Positions 46,768 through 59,212 of a stretch of DNA of 64,000 nucleotides are shown here, in pieces. Source of the stretch: Punctularia strigosozonata HHB-11173 SS5 (Eukaryota > Basidiomycota > Agaricomycetes > Corticiales > Punctulariaceae); the NCBI RefSeq assembly GCF_000264995.1, contig NW_006767443.1, positions 646,330 to 710,329 of the forward strand, read 5' to 3'. Under the pieces are notes generated by a model, which did not search any database, had not been told where the DNA came from, and saw nothing but the letters and a program-made list of their open reading frames with translations. The translations under genes and the position numbers were made by a program. Numbering within the stretch: position 1 is the stretch's first letter; the number at the start of each line of letters is the position of its first letter.

Positions 46768-47990
46768 AACAAGAAGGGATGTACTCTACGCTCGCGCGCC
46801 TTCACGCGATGCAATTGCGCTCGCCCGTCCGACCCAATCTCGATTACTGTGTGACGCCGCCGTGCATGTCTCCTTCCCGTAACGTGAAGATTGCGGGTTA
46901 GCTCGATTCAATGGGGAGAAGGAGCCTCGAGCGGAGGCGGGGGGTACGCAGCACGACGCCGCCGCCGCCACCGCCGATCTCGTGGTGCTTTAGGAGAGAA
47001 AGAAGAAGAGAGACCATGTAGGCAAGTAAGCATCGTCTCGCCGGTGGAGCGTGGCGGTATACATTACGGGGGTGGACGTAGCACCGTCCCCCCCCCCCCT
47101 CCCGTGCGTTCGGCGACGGCGCAAATGCAAGCACCCCTCTGTTTGGCGTGGTCGAAGTACTCACATATTGTGCGCCACACCTGTAACGGGCAAAACGTTC
47201 CCTTCTGGGCTACGTAAAACGTGAATGGTATATGACCCGATGGCGGAATTAAGCGCAATTTGGCGCATCCCTGCGGGAACGAGTATATATATGCGTGCTC
47301 TGGATGTGGGCACACGAACACGGACCGGGCCTCATGGGTTTCTTCTGTCAATTGGAAAGTCGACGACGTGTACGGCTGTTCGTCGAGGTGTTACATTGGC
47401 CCTCTGGCGGCGCTCGATCTCTCCCGTCCAACCATCACACTTTTTTTTTTTCGTCTCGGAATCCACGTCCGGTGACAGCATCGAGTTATAGCGAGACAGG
47501 GAGAGAGAGAGGGGCGCGCGCAAACTCCCGAGCCCTCGGGGTCATCGTCATGCGACGCCAACCCGACCCGCCGGTGTTTATCTTACCTTCTGGAACCTCG
47601 GTCGCTAAAACAAACCGCCAAAAGAAAAAACAGAAACGGGACGACCCGGACACCGTGCGTCGATTGCGGGTTTATCAGGCAGTTTGGGGTTATAGTACCC
47701 GATCTCCTTTGTTTTTTTCCTACTGCGAGTCATCATACTGAGGGCGTCGGGGGCCTTCGTGATCGTATCGTATTTTGTGCGCAATATACCGAGGGAAGGG
47801 CGGGACTGCCCCCCCCTAATGCTTTAGCGTCGCTTGGCGCCCGAGTCGGACTATGGCGGGTGAGCTGACACATGATTCATATATTCATGACCCGGCTTGC
47901 TGGCGCAGCCTTAAGTTAGTGTGGACCCACCCAGACTCGCCGAGCTGTTATCCTGGATAATATGCGGTAATCGAGCTCTCCTACGAAGCC

Positions 47991-48083
47991 AAAAAAAAAA
48001 AAAAACAAGGGAGCGTCGTTGAACGCCCAGATCTGCGGAGGCGGAAAGGGCGCGCGACAGGACATGAGAGAGAGAGAGAGAGA
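47991..48083. repeat. Poly-A run and GA microsatellite
   Basis: A15 lies at 47,991-48,005 and an uninterrupted GA repeat at 48,066-48,083. Both are simple-sequence tracts in the gene desert. Confidence 0.85.
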
Positions 48084-49747
48084 CGTCCGCGCCCCTGACG
48101 GTGGCTCGCGCGGGCCCGCGAGAGGTGTTTTACGTCCGAGCTCGCGTAGCGTCGTTGAGTTGCCGGAGGGAACGAGAGGGGCGCGCGAGCCCTCCGGGCA
48201 ACAACACCTTCTCGCTCCACCATCGTCCGTTCATTTGATGACGACGGGCCTGATGAAAAAGGGCATGTCACGGAATATATGTATATCGCGATCGTAATTA
48301 TGGGCGCTGCACCGGTATTTTATTAATCACTGGTCACATTTACATACTTATATCGACCGTTTTTCGTTATCTCAGCTGGCTTTTTTTTTGCTTTATTGCC
48401 ACCGAGTCGCTGGCTTCGAATCGCGGGGGCCGCGCGCCGTCGTCATTTCGCGCGAGAACAAGGTACATAGAGGCGGGGCGGGCGACTACGAGGATGAGGG
48501 GGTACGTCGACGGCGCGCGGCTTGGTGACCCAGAGATAGCGACTGAGCCCGCTGCCGCTAGCTACAGCCCCCGTCCGCAGATCTATCTTCCTTCCTTCCT
48601 TTTTTTTCCTTCGCGGATTTGCGCCGCTGCGCCTTCACATCAACGTCCCGCGGGGTGCGTCTAACAATGGCAGGGGAGAGAGAGAGAAGAGCGCAGAAAA
48701 GATGGGGCTGCGTTCGCCCCCCCATTGTCCCGGTGAACCTTCATCCCAGCCCAGCTGGAACCGGACCTTCCGCGCAAACGGGAGAGTGAGAGGTTGCGCG
48801 CGGGGTCCCGGCCAAACGGCGGGGTTAACGGCGGGTCTCGCGTGACGGAGCCCCCCCGATCGTGACCTCTCTCTCTCTCCCTTGCGAGAAAAGCACCCGT
48901 GGGAACGCGGTCCAGGGCCCAGCTCGGCCAGACCACACGAAAAGCGCGTCCCCGTCCATGCCCGCCCCCATACATATGCATTACCCTCTGCTTCCTTCTC
49001 TCGATCTTTTTGGGCGTGTGCGCGGGGGGGCATTGGCAACGTTATGGATATGGCGTGTCGAGGCCCTGCCGTGGAAATGGGGGCCTGGCTGTCTTGTGTT
49101 TCCAGGAGGGCCAGTCCGCCGGGGCAGACCGCCACGGGGTCCAGTCCGCCGCACGCAGCCATCAGACGCCGCCATCGTCCAGAGGGGGGAGGCACAGGAA
49201 AAAACCCCCCCGTCACGCTCTCCCTCGGTCGAAAAACGCGCTCGGGAAAAACGCGAGGGGGAAACGTCTCAAATGCGGCAGGCTCTCAAGGTACGACGCA
49301 ACCCCAGAACCGAATGCGGTTTAGTGGCCTTAGCGCCGCACATATCTCCCAGATCTGGGAGACCGCAGCCGGGAGAGCGAGATCTGCGGGTCTGGGACGA
49401 GATCGCCACCCCTCTCTCTCTTCCCGCGCGGTATGTGACGCTCGTGGGCGTGACGCCTTCGCAGAAGACGAAGGAGGGAAGGGAAGGGAGCGTAGCGTGA
49501 TGGTGCTGATACTCTTCCGAATGCGACGAGTCGTCCTGGGTGTGGGTGTGCGTGCCTCCCCGTTCGCTGCCCCTCTCCTCGTACTTAAGCCCCGGTTCCG
49601 TTCCCAGCCCCTTTGCTACCCCACCTGCCGCGTGCCCTTCCCCTCCTGGAATCCAGCACACGGTCCCGCCCGCCACCACCACCGGCACCCCCGACGACGA
49701 TCCATACGACGACGACGATCGTCCCCGTCCTCCTCCCCGTCCCCGCC

Positions 49748-50843
49748 ATGAACTTCGCCGCGGACATCGACTGGTGCCTCTCCTGCAGCCGTCACACCGT
49801 ACGTCTCTCTCCTCCGCTCACCTCGTCCCTCGCCTCGTACTAATCCCCACCCCCCTTCACTTCAGGACGGCACATCGCCCTACTGCTCGGACGCATGCTA
49901 CATCGCCGAGAACCCGCACCCCCCGGCGTTCCTCAAACCCGCCGCCGCGCCCGACACCGACATCGACGACTTCGCCCTCGAAGACGACGACGACCGATCC
50001 GGCTCGTTCGCCATGCCCTCCACCTCGACGCACTGGCCGGGCACCAGCCCCACCGGCATCGCCGCCTGGGCCGCCCTAGTCCCCGCCGGCGCCCCGCCCT
50101 CCTCGCCCCCGCCCCCGTCCACCTCCACCTCCACGCCCTCCTCCACCTCGGCCTCCTCCTCGCGCAAACCCTCGCCCACGCGCTCCCCGCGCTCCCTCCG
50201 CCCCTCCGCGCTCAACTCCCCGCCGGCCGGCCGCCCCTCGATCTGCCTCTCCCGGCCGCAAGCCGCGCCGTGCGAGCCCACCCTCCCCATCGCCACCCCC
50301 GTCGAGCACCTCCACCACCACCTCCACCTCCACCGGCCCACGCGCGACTCGCTCGCCACCCTCGCCACGCTCACCACGCACGCCACGACCGCGACCGAGT
50401 CCGCCGTGCCCACCCCCGCGACGTCGCTCAAGGACCTCTCCGTCATCCCGACCACGACCACGACCACGACGGGGGGACCGGGAGGAACAGGAGGAGGGAA
50501 ACGCCAGCCGGCGTTCATCCGCGACCTCGCGCACCGCATGAAGACGTGGGGCGCCGGCATCGGCGCCGCCGCCCGCGCCTCGACGCCGCAGATCGCGGTG
50601 CTGGACGGCCTGGAGGCCGCGACGGACCACGAGAAGGCGCGCTACCTCGTCGCGGCGACGGCGACGACGGACGCTACGGACGACGATCATGATGACAATA
50701 ACAACGACGACGACAACGACGCTTACGACGTCGTCCGGTTTAGCGTCGTCAACCACCAGTGCACGCTCCCCCGCCGCGCGTCCCGGTGCGCGCTCGACGA
50801 CCACCCGGCGTTCAAGACCCGCGGGCGCAAACCGCGGCACTGA
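49748..50843 (+). CDS. Ecl1-like (life-span regulatory factor) protein
   Basis: Two exons (49748-49798, 49866-50843) encode 342 residues. The amino end MNFAADIDWCLSCSRHT-DGTSPYCSDACY carries the paired cysteine motif C-x2-C ... C-x3-C that defines the Ecl1 family; in fission yeast Ecl1 extends chronological life span and responds to nutrient and zinc status. The intron falls between the two cysteine pairs. The remainder is low-complexity: Ser/Pro/Thr runs, His-rich HLHHHLHLHRPTRDSLATLA, a polythreonine tract, then a more regular stretch KRQPAFIRDLAHRMKTWGAG. A second acidic Asp/Asn-rich tract follows before the end DHPAFKTRGRKPRH. A nuclear regulatory role is inferred from the family only. 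It is the only recognisable gene between 38.3 and 56.7 kb. Confidence 0.85.
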
Positions 50844-53000
50844 GTCTCCGCATCGTCCGCCCTGCGCTTCGCATGTTTTTTTTTTCTTTCCTACTACTTC
50901 AGGATTCCACGACATAGACGGGGAGACGACCGTCCATCGTATACGGTCCCCCCCACCCTCTTCCCCACTTTTCTTGTACTACCACCACCACCACCACCAT
51001 CCACGGCGTGCACCTCAAAAACCGCCCCCTCCCCTCTCTCTCCAACGCAATCTCTCTCTCTCTCTCTCTCTCGCCCTTTCAACTCGCCCTTTCAACTCGC
51101 ACGAACGTCCCAAAAATTCGCATCCCCGCCCAACCATCATCGCAACGGCCCCGTCCTCGGATTTTTACCCACCCACCCACCTCCCTCTCTCACACACGCA
51201 CACACACACACACAAAATACCACCACCTCACGAAATACCCTCTCTCTCGCTCTCTCTCTCTCCATCACACAAAAAATTGCCATATATATATACATACACA
51301 TATCTCGTCGCCCCTCCTCCAGAAAAAACACGCCCCTCAGCACGCACCGTCTTGTTTTATTTTTTCGTTCCCCCTTCTCGACTTCTCGTTCCTGTTCTCT
51401 CTGTCTCGAGCTTTTCTTTTTGCCATCTTCATCAATAGAACGGCCCCCCGTCGTGGGGGTCCCAGGATCTCGTGCCCGGATATTTTGTAACAACGCGCAC
51501 GCAACCACGCTCTCTCTCTTTTTTTTTCACGGCTCTCGTATCTCTCAGTGTTTGTTTTTCTTGTACGTTGTACTTAACATACCTCAGTATTATGCATCGA
51601 TATCGCCGTTTTTAAACGATTCTCGCGTTTGTCGCCATCCCTGCCACGTTTGGGACAGAGATGATGTTTACGAAACGGGAACGTTTAACGACGGACGACG
51701 GACGACCTTTGACGTGGAGATTCCAGCCAGCCAGTCGGAGGGGGCCTCAACACCGCCTCTATTCGTATTTGCAACTCTCGGTTCGCCCCCGAATCGGTGC
51801 GGAAGTTAGTTACAAAGTTAAGTATACATATACTCCGTCACACGGATGGGGGAAAGAGAAGCGTTAACGTATGTAACGCTGCCCTTATCGCCCAGCAGCC
51901 CCCCCCCCGCGCCATCCGAAGCCCAAACGCGGTTTTTTCCTTCACTTTGTCATGGGCGCCGGGGCACGCCTGTTCTTGCGCGTTCGCTCGCGTTCTATGT
52001 TTTTATATGCCACGTTGATGCCGTTAGCCTTACCATGTAACCCCTTTCCATCTCTCTCGCTCGCATCTGACCGAAGTCATTTCCCGTTAACGTTCCTCGG
52101 TCCGGAGAGCAGGGAGGTCTCACAGAAATATCTCGGGAGCCGCGCGCAGCTGCCTTAGAATCAATATCATATACCAATTGCGACGCCGAGATCGCAAAAG
52201 AGAGTGCGGTCACGATTTTGACTCTGAACTCCGCAGTGTTGAAGAGAGAGGGAGGAGGGAGGAGCCAGGCAGGATAGGATAGGGTTCAGGCTCAGCCAGC
52301 GATGGCAAGCTTGATCCGGAGTCAGGTCAGAGAAAAGAGAGAAGGAGGGAGAGAGCGCGCCTTGCCCAGTGCCCGGCACACGTAACGAGGGATTTACGAT
52401 TCGAGAATTTGGGTATTGCGGAGCCTCAAAAGGGAGATAGCGCGCGCCGTCCGCCCGCGCTGCGGGTAAGATTTGAGACTGTTGGGGGGGGACTCGGCAG
52501 ACCCGGCGGACGGTGGAGCATAGCGGGCCCGACGGGTCGTTGCGCTAAGCTAGGCTCGAGAGGCGGAGTTGGCGTTCCGCGATCGGCGCTCTCTCTGCAC
52601 GGGATGGGCATAGACGGATCGAGAGGGGGAAGGTCTGGACGAGCTCGGCGCCACGAGCAGATCATGCTGTTTCGAGCTAATGAACGAGGCTGGAGCCTCG
52701 CACCTCGACTCGGAGGAGACGTGCGCGTGATTGGGGGTTAGCACTGGCGTTGCTGGTGGTTGGCGCGGGGGCGTGGTTCGTGCTGTGGCGAGCGGCGTTA
52801 CAGTACGCCCAGTCCGGAGGGCCCAGACCCGGGTACTGGATCTAACGAGCGAAGAGCTGTCCGAATTGGCGGAGAATACCGAGGAAGGGATAGAGCGTGC
52901 CCGAGACCGGTTGGACACAGGAGAAGAAGCTCAATGAGACCGCGCGAGGCCGTCTTTGGGAAACGAGAGATCGACAGGCTCTAGCCCTCAGGGCACATCG
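50844..53000. other. Simple-repeat-rich 3' region of the Ecl1-like gene
   Basis: There is no supported gene. A string of microsatellites lies at 50,980-51,300, and GA/CT-rich purine-pyrimidine tracts continue to about 52,400. Part of this is probably the 3' untranslated region. Confidence 0.45.
50979..51302. repeat. Cluster of microsatellites and a 13-base tandem duplication
   Basis: In order: ACC repeats (50,979-51,000), CT repeats (51,051-51,072), the 13-base word CGCCCTTTCAACT twice in tandem (from 51,072), CA repeats (about 51,191-51,214), CT repeats (about 51,240-51,262) and an AT tract (51,282-51,291). Such loci are usually length-variable between strains. Confidence 0.85.
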
Positions 53001-56000
53001 AAGGCCGGATGTAACGCGAACGACCGCCGCGAACGGACGACGTATCCTCTCGTCCTTTCGAATCCCATACTGAGCGAGTCTGGATAAAAGGAGAAGAAGG
53101 CGTCAGTTTCAGTTTCGGGGGGGAGGGGAGATTTAGCATCCAAGGGGAACATTCCACATACGGCGCTACGACTCCTTGGATACGAACGATAGCATCCCTC
53201 GTGCTCGCCGACCCGGCGGTGGCTGGGCCTGCAACAGGGGCTCCCGTCGCAGTCGACCGCCTCTTTTCTGTCCGTCGATGCGCAGATCTAAACCCGTACG
53301 GCGGCGCGAACCTGAACAAGGTTTTCGCCCCCCCCCCGCCTTTCGTCCGCCCGCGGCGGTATTGCGAGGCGACTTTGGCTGCCCACGTCAAACCGCCATC
53401 GCCATCCCTATCCCGCGAGGGCGCACGGTTGTCCAGCTCGCTGCTGTGGCAGGTGTTCGCGCCGCCCGGCGGCTTCGGGGCTGGCACACCACAGTGCGAT
53501 CTGCGCTCTTCGTCCGCCTTCGAGAATACGACGACGCCGCCTTTTTTCTCGCGTGATGTGAGCTTCTGTGACGCGCGCTGGGCTCTTGCATCGCCATCCG
53601 GCAATGGTTGGTGGGGTGGGTTGGTAGGTGGTGCACGCGCCGCACACCACTCTGGCCCAGTGTCTTACGTCGACACCGAGAGACGGGTGGGAGCGTCCAG
53701 CAAATAACCTTCGAGGAGCGATTCTGGATACCGTGGGCTCGTATGGGTAGCCTAGCGCGCCGTGTGCGCCAGCGGTGTGGGAACGAAACGAGCAGGCGGC
53801 GGGGATACAGGACCGAAGGCGTTGATCATGGAAGTCAGGCGAGCGATGCGGGGAAAGGCAGCGCCGGGGTCGAAGTTGTCAGAGTTTCGACTTCTACAAG
53901 TTTTTTCGCCTTGAGTCGGCCAGCGCGCCAAGAGCTCTTGTTCGCGAGAGACATCCGGAGGCTGGGAGAGTATCGCTATCAGCCACAGATTTCGGTCCCA
54001 AGCAATGTCGAACGGGCTTGGCTCGCCTTGATCAGGCAGTCGCGCGCCTCGCCATCACCGACGTATACCAAGCGATCAGGCGAACAGAGTCAGCAGGGGC
54101 AGGGCGGGAACAAAGGCGCGAACGCGCGACGTCCAAGTAGCCGCGATAGGGAAGGCAATTATTCGCCGGTGTGTGTGGGCGCGACTTCCCAATAAAGATC
54201 ATGTGTCGCGAACAAACTACTGGTCCCGCCGTTTGCTTGCGTCGTGGATCGGCCAACGTCTCGACTACCTATCCACGATACGATATCTTAGTCAGCCCCC
54301 GCCCTCGATACCACTTGAACTGCATACACTGCGCAAGGCGCGGTGCTCGACGAGCGACGCGTCCCGCTGCCACCATCAAACTGCGCCCCGAGAAAAGACA
54401 GAAGGTGCAGATTCGAGTCACAGGCGACGCAGATCGCGCGAGAGGGAGGGGCCGTTCTTAGAGATCCGTCCCTAGATTAATTGAATGAAAAAAATCATGG
54501 TCGGGATCTCGGGACGACCGTATCTCAGCGACCGTCAGCGAGCGCACTATCCGATCCGCACGGGGGTGGGGAGGGAACCGAATATTCCCTCTTGTCACAG
54601 AAGGGAGCAATTAATTGCAAGCATATCGCGTCACGGCTTTGATCAAGGAATCAAGCCACTGACGCCCGACGTCGGACCCGGGACTTGAGAGGGGCCGGGG
54701 TCGTAGAGTGGGTGAAGTTGGAGATTGATATCGGACAGGGGGGCCGGGAGGAGGGCGCGCGATATCGTGGAGTATTAGGAGAAAGAGAAGAGAGGCGCTG
54801 AGGTGCGGGGCGCGGCATACGTTGGACGGTGCGCCGTGCGGGGAGGATGCTCATCGGGTCGTTCCGTATCCGTCACGCTACGTATTGGCGGTTATTCTGA
54901 CGGACGGGTCTGAGCGTGCCTAGGCGGGAGCATGATAGCCAGCCAGGCACGGCGCGTCAGAGAACAACAGAACATACCAAGGTCATACAAAGATACGCGT
55001 ATGCGTCAGCAAGATCTCGGTCTAATCGCGAGTAGTGACACGCTACCGGCTGGAGTTTAATGTGTGCGCGGCCCGTTGAGATCTGGGCGGAGTCCCATAG
55101 GGATTTGCGCCAAGGGCGCATCAATCTGAACAAAATATATCTCTGCGCCATACGGAGAATAGACAAGGACGACGCTTGAGCTTGTTGGGAAAGAGTAACA
55201 TGTCCGTGACAATCGACATGGGAGCAGATGGGGAGCCTACCCGGGGGTCACGAGGGCGGGACACTGCCCGAAAAGGCGAATCCGGCGGTCTGTTTGGTGG
55301 CCTCGTGCAATGATGACGGAACGGCCTCCGACGTCGTGACACGCGGCTCTCATACGCCTTCCCGAGCCCCAACGACCTCATGCTCATAAACTCAATTAAA
55401 CGCGCTCCGACTCCGAAACAAAAACCAACCCATGCATCGTCAGCTGCCCCGGGAACGAAGCTTGAGTTCCCCCTACATCATCACCGAGATGCAAATGACA
55501 AACGCAAATCGTCCACACCCGCTCTCTCTGAGAGAAAGGCAAGTGAAGGGGCTGCTTCCCTCTCAGCTCTTAACCCCCCCAGAAACTGAGGTAGTTCTGA
55601 GATCCCGGACGGACCTCCAACCTGATCTCAGAAGGGTCCGTTCGCGGGAGCCTTTCACAAGCCGCGCTATGTTTGCTCTGTTACCACTCTCCTTGAGGGT
55701 GGGTGGTGACAATTACGGCGTGGTTGTGTTGGAGACGGCTCCGAAGCTGCCCCGCTCCTAAAGCAAGCTCATAAGATGAAAATGCCGTCGTCGCTCCATC
55801 CACACGCGGTTCGTTACGAGCAAGCTACTCGGGACCAACGAGCGCAGACCCCACAGGGGGGCACAAAAAGGAAGGGGAGGGACGGTTGATTCGGCACGAT
55901 ACGACCACCGCAGCGGCATCGATGATTGCCGTCACGCTCAGAAGTTTGGGGGAACATTGGTGTATTCGTCGGTGGTGGAGATGATGGCGTGGCTGCTGCC

Positions 56001-56695
56001 AGCGGAGAACGCGATGCAACCCAGAACTCCGCTGAGCAATGCGGAATCAGCAGGTCGTACCCTCGGGCGTAAGACGCTCTTCACCCTGCGGGACTGTCTG
56101 CGTTCGGTCGATGATCGACCCGCAAGAGTTAACAATAGACCGATGAGAAGCTGCCGCGAATGTGATGTGGGTCCAATCATACCAGCGTTTGGATTTTGGG
56201 ACGTCCTCCATCGTTACGCAGAGGCGTTCGAAGCTGAACTTAGAGAGAGGGCAAGAATACACGCACACACGAGTAGGGTTTTCAATTGCCTGATCGACAC
56301 GTTACAGCGGGCGAAGCACAGATGTTGCACAGTACAGCGTGACAGGGGACATGGGAAGGTGTGGCGGCAGATAAGGGCGTCGCCCAGCACGCCTCGCAGG
56401 GATCTCGGGACACAGGATAGGCGCGCGAAATTTTTTGGTTCCGTCTGCGACCACTCCGCATGCTCGCCGCCGATCGTCGCATTTGGGGAAGGAGGGTCCA
56501 TCCGTTCGTAGAGAGAAGACCTTCGAAACGCTGCGCAACTGTCTTCTGGCTCGTCCGTCGCGTCGGGCGAAGCGCGCACACTGACGTCGTGTTCACTGCG
56601 GGGGCCGGAAGCTGCGAACGCGAGAGAGCAGGGACGCGAAGAGGTTCAGCATCGTCGATAGTCTTCGCCTGAGAACGAGGGTGAGCTGATATTGC
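53001..56695. other. Gene-free stretch left of SmB
   Basis: Frames of up to about 207 codons (52,981-53,604 minus, 53,608-54,195 plus, 55,957-56,511 plus) show no motif, no low-complexity signature of a known family and no spliced continuation. I cannot support a gene here. Confidence 0.4.
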
Positions 56696-57428
56696 TTACC
56701 CGGGAGGAGGCGCGCCAGGGAATCCTGGGGGCGGTTGGAAGCCCGGCGGGGGACCTTGGAACCCGGGAGGGGGACCGGGCATGCCAGGGGGGCCGAACGG
56801 CATAGGCGGGCGTCCCATCATCGGGGGCGCCACTATATGATTCAATTGCGTGAGCGGGGATGCGAACTAGGGGTTGGTGGTGGGAAACACGCACTGGGCG
56901 GCATCATGCCCATTCCGCGACCAGCTGGCGCACCACGACCGGGACCAACAGGCAACTGAAAACGTGAGCGAAGAAAAATATTGTCAGCTAATGAAGTTTC
57001 GCGCATACGTCGACGCAACGCGTCGTGGCCACACGAAAAATGAAAGAGTACCCACCACGTTCTTTTTGTCCTCATCCGTGACCGGCGGCGGGCCCTCGAC
57101 GCTCAAGCTAACGACCGTCTCGCCGCGGAGGATGACAAGGCCCAGGCTACGCTTCATCTCCTGCACCGGGCCCGCCTCCGTCTCGCCCGGCTTCTTCTTC
57201 GGGCGCACGCGCCTGAACTCCTCGCACTCGGCGAGGACAAGATTCATGTGCCGGTCGAACGCGAGCATCTGGCCCGTAAGCGCGCGTCCGTCGTTGATCG
57301 TCACTTTCAGCCGCCAGTTGATCAAGCTCAGCATTTTTCCGCCCTTCGCTTTGGGCGGCGGCTAGATGTGAAGAACGATCATGGTCAGATCTAACGAGAC
57401 GGTGTACGACGCGACGTGGGCGCACCAT
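56696..57428 (-). CDS. SMB1: Spliceosomal small nuclear ribonucleoprotein SmB
   Basis: This is a core Sm-ring protein of the U1, U2, U4 and U5 snRNPs. Four exons (57426-57428, 57056-57361, 56895-56955, 56696-56832) give 168 residues. Exon 1 is the ATG alone; intron 57,362-57,425 has a good donor and acceptor, and exon 2 continues PPPKAKGGKMLSLINWRLKV, the expected family start. The Sm1 motif (LKVTINDGRALTGQMLAFDR, NLVLAECEEF) and Sm2 motif (LVILRGETVVSLSVEGPPP) are clear. The tail is Gly/Arg- then Pro-rich with PPGMPGPPPGF and PPPGFQ repeats, as in SmB. It is divergent from the nitronate monooxygenase gene, with 286 bases between starts. A start inside exon 2 (the ATG of KMLSLIN) is the only alternative and would drop conserved residues. 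Confidence 0.93.
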
Positions 57429-57714
57429 GATGGGCTACGTTTCGGGCTGGAAAGTAGCAAAAGGCGGGGAGATGGTCAGAGACAAGCGAGCAACACGAGG
57501 CGCTCGCCGCCGTCGCGCCTTCGCGCCTCTTTCCTCACCCCCTGACTCGCGCCGCTCTCAGTGCAATTGCAATAATATCTACTACCTCTACTAGCACTAT
57601 CACATGTTCGACTCGTATTGTGTGGCACAGCGCAATGAGCGGGATCTTATGAGAGCTCCGGTTAAGCTCATATGACGGACTACCCGAGCTAACCCGACTT
57701 CCTTGTTCTGAACC
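57429..57714. promoter_or_regulatory. Divergent promoter region, SmB / nitronate monooxygenase
   Basis: These 286 bases separate two start codons in opposite directions and must hold both promoters. No distinct motif was picked out. Confidence 0.5.
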
Positions 57715-58997
57715 ATGGCCAAATTCAAATCCAGGATTACCAGGCTCTTGAGTACGTCGCTCCTCGTCAAGCACGCGGTAGCGAGACTCTGACGCATACA
57801 TGCAGAGATTTCGACGCCAGTGATATCGGCGCCGATGGCAGGCGGGACCTGTGCCCGACTCGCTGCGGCGGTCACCTCCGCGGGCGGCTTTGGTTTCATA
57901 CAAACTGGTGCGCATCAGCCCGTAACCACGTAGGCCCAGTCTCAGTCTCGTTACAGGGTACGACCCCGCCGAGAAATTCGAGAAAGAGCTCTTCACCGCT
58001 CGCGAGATCCTAGGCACTTCCCGAAACGAGCCCCTCCGCATCGGGGTGGGTTTCATAGGGTGGATTCTGGACGAACGCCCAGAACTAGGTCGAGACCTCA
58101 TCCCGCTCGCGCTCCAAAACCGCGTCTCCGCCCTGTGGTTCGCCTTCGGCGCGGACTTACGTCGCTGGATCCAACTCGCGCGCACGGCCGAGGCCGAGCT
58201 CGGATATGGGCAGCAGACGCCCATATTCGTTCAGCTTTCGTCGCCACAAGAAGCGGTCCAAGCTGTAGAACAGTGGGGTGCTGACGTGATAGTCGCCCAA
58301 GGTACGTGTCTGGGCTCGCAAACGGGAGAATACGCACTGACACCTTGGGGTAGGCATCGAAGCAGGCGGACACGGATCGGCCACGGCACCACCTCTTCTC
58401 AGCCTGATACCGTCCACGTTGGCAGCCCTGCGCTCCGCTGGACTGCAGGATGTGCCGGTACTGGCTACGGGCGGGCTGGCGCGTGGCAGCCAAGTGGCCG
58501 CTGTCCTTGCGCTCGGCGCTGACGGCGCAGTTCTCGGCACTCGCTTCCTACTCTCGCATCAATCTCTCTATACCGACGCGCAGAAGAAGGTGCTCCAGGA
58601 AGCGGACGCGACGTCGACGGTGCGCTCGATGGCGTTCGACTATTCGCGGTGGACCGTGGGCTGGCCTGCCGGGATAGATGGGAGAGGTGTCCGTAATCGT
58701 GCTGTGGAAGAGTTAGAAGATGGATCGAAGCCGGAAGAGCTGCGCGAGCGGTACGCAGAGGCGGTTAAGGAGGGGCGAACGGACAGGGCTGTTGTGTGGT
58801 CGGGTCAAGGGGTCGGGCTCGTGTCCGAAGTCGCTGATGCCTCGGTAAGTCCAGCCCGCCCATGTCCTTGCCTATCTACTCGTGCTACTCCAGGCACTCA
58901 CAACCAATCTCTGCTATAGGATATAGTACGCGAACTACACGAGGAAGCCGTGTTGCATCTTCGTGCATCGGCCGGCGATATCTTAGACGCACCCTAG
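57715..58997 (+). CDS. Nitronate monooxygenase (2-nitropropane dioxygenase family)
   Basis: This is an FMN-dependent TIM-barrel enzyme that oxidises alkyl nitronates such as propionate-3-nitronate. Five exons (57715-57751, 57806-57907, 57957-58301, 58354-58844, 58920-58997) give 350 residues, a normal family length. The barrel start PVISAPMAGGTCARLAAAVT is followed by AGGFGFIQTGY, GVGFIGWILDE, DVIVAQG-IEAGGHGSATAPP (FMN-phosphate and catalytic-histidine loop) and VLATGGLARGSQVAAVLALG. GADGAVLGTRFLLS completes the phosphate site. The end VWSGQGVGLVSEVADA-S-DIVRELHEEA matches the family. Fungal members detoxify nitronates; a cytosolic role is inferred as no targeting signal is seen. It is convergent with the SET gene. 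An earlier intron choice at the 5' end was rejected because it broke the PVISAPMAG strand. Confidence 0.94.
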
Positions 58998-59212
58998 ATT
59001 GCCACAATGAAATGATGATGATCATATTCAGACCGTGTTCGATCTCACAGAAGACATCCGTGACCGTTACGTGCTTCCGCATATTTCTTCGAGCTCCTTC
59101 CACGCACATTCGCAGCTCTCCAACATGGACAATTCCGTGAGTGTCTCGGTCATTGCCATGCGCGTTCGCTTCATATCCGCGGGAAGTGCCTACAGCAACG
59201 CCTGCTCAGCCC

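Larger units (their letters stand above)
42301..49747. other. CpG-rich gene desert upstream of the Ecl1-like gene
   Basis: These 7.4 kb have no recognisable coding gene. The DNA is rich in CpG and in homopolymers and simple repeats: a C run at 47,088-47,099, T runs near 47,440, A15 at 47,991-48,005, and GA repeats at 48,066-48,083. Overlapping frames of up to 290 codons at 48.6-49.8 kb occur in all frames on both strands, which is what GC-rich DNA with few stops produces. A clean TATA word (GGCTATAAAAG, TATAAAA at 46,759-46,765) and TATATATAT at 47,284-47,292 could mark transcription starts. Confidence 0.5.

Noticed and set aside
48635-49751. Several overlapping frames of 140-290 codons on both strands
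   Set aside because: All frames are open together because the DNA is GC-rich and stop-poor; no conserved motif or splice logic. Only the Ecl1-like start at 49,748 is supported.
53201-53707. 168-codon plus frame and 207-codon minus frame overlapping it
   Set aside because: They overlap each other on opposite strands, lack motifs and have biased GC composition.
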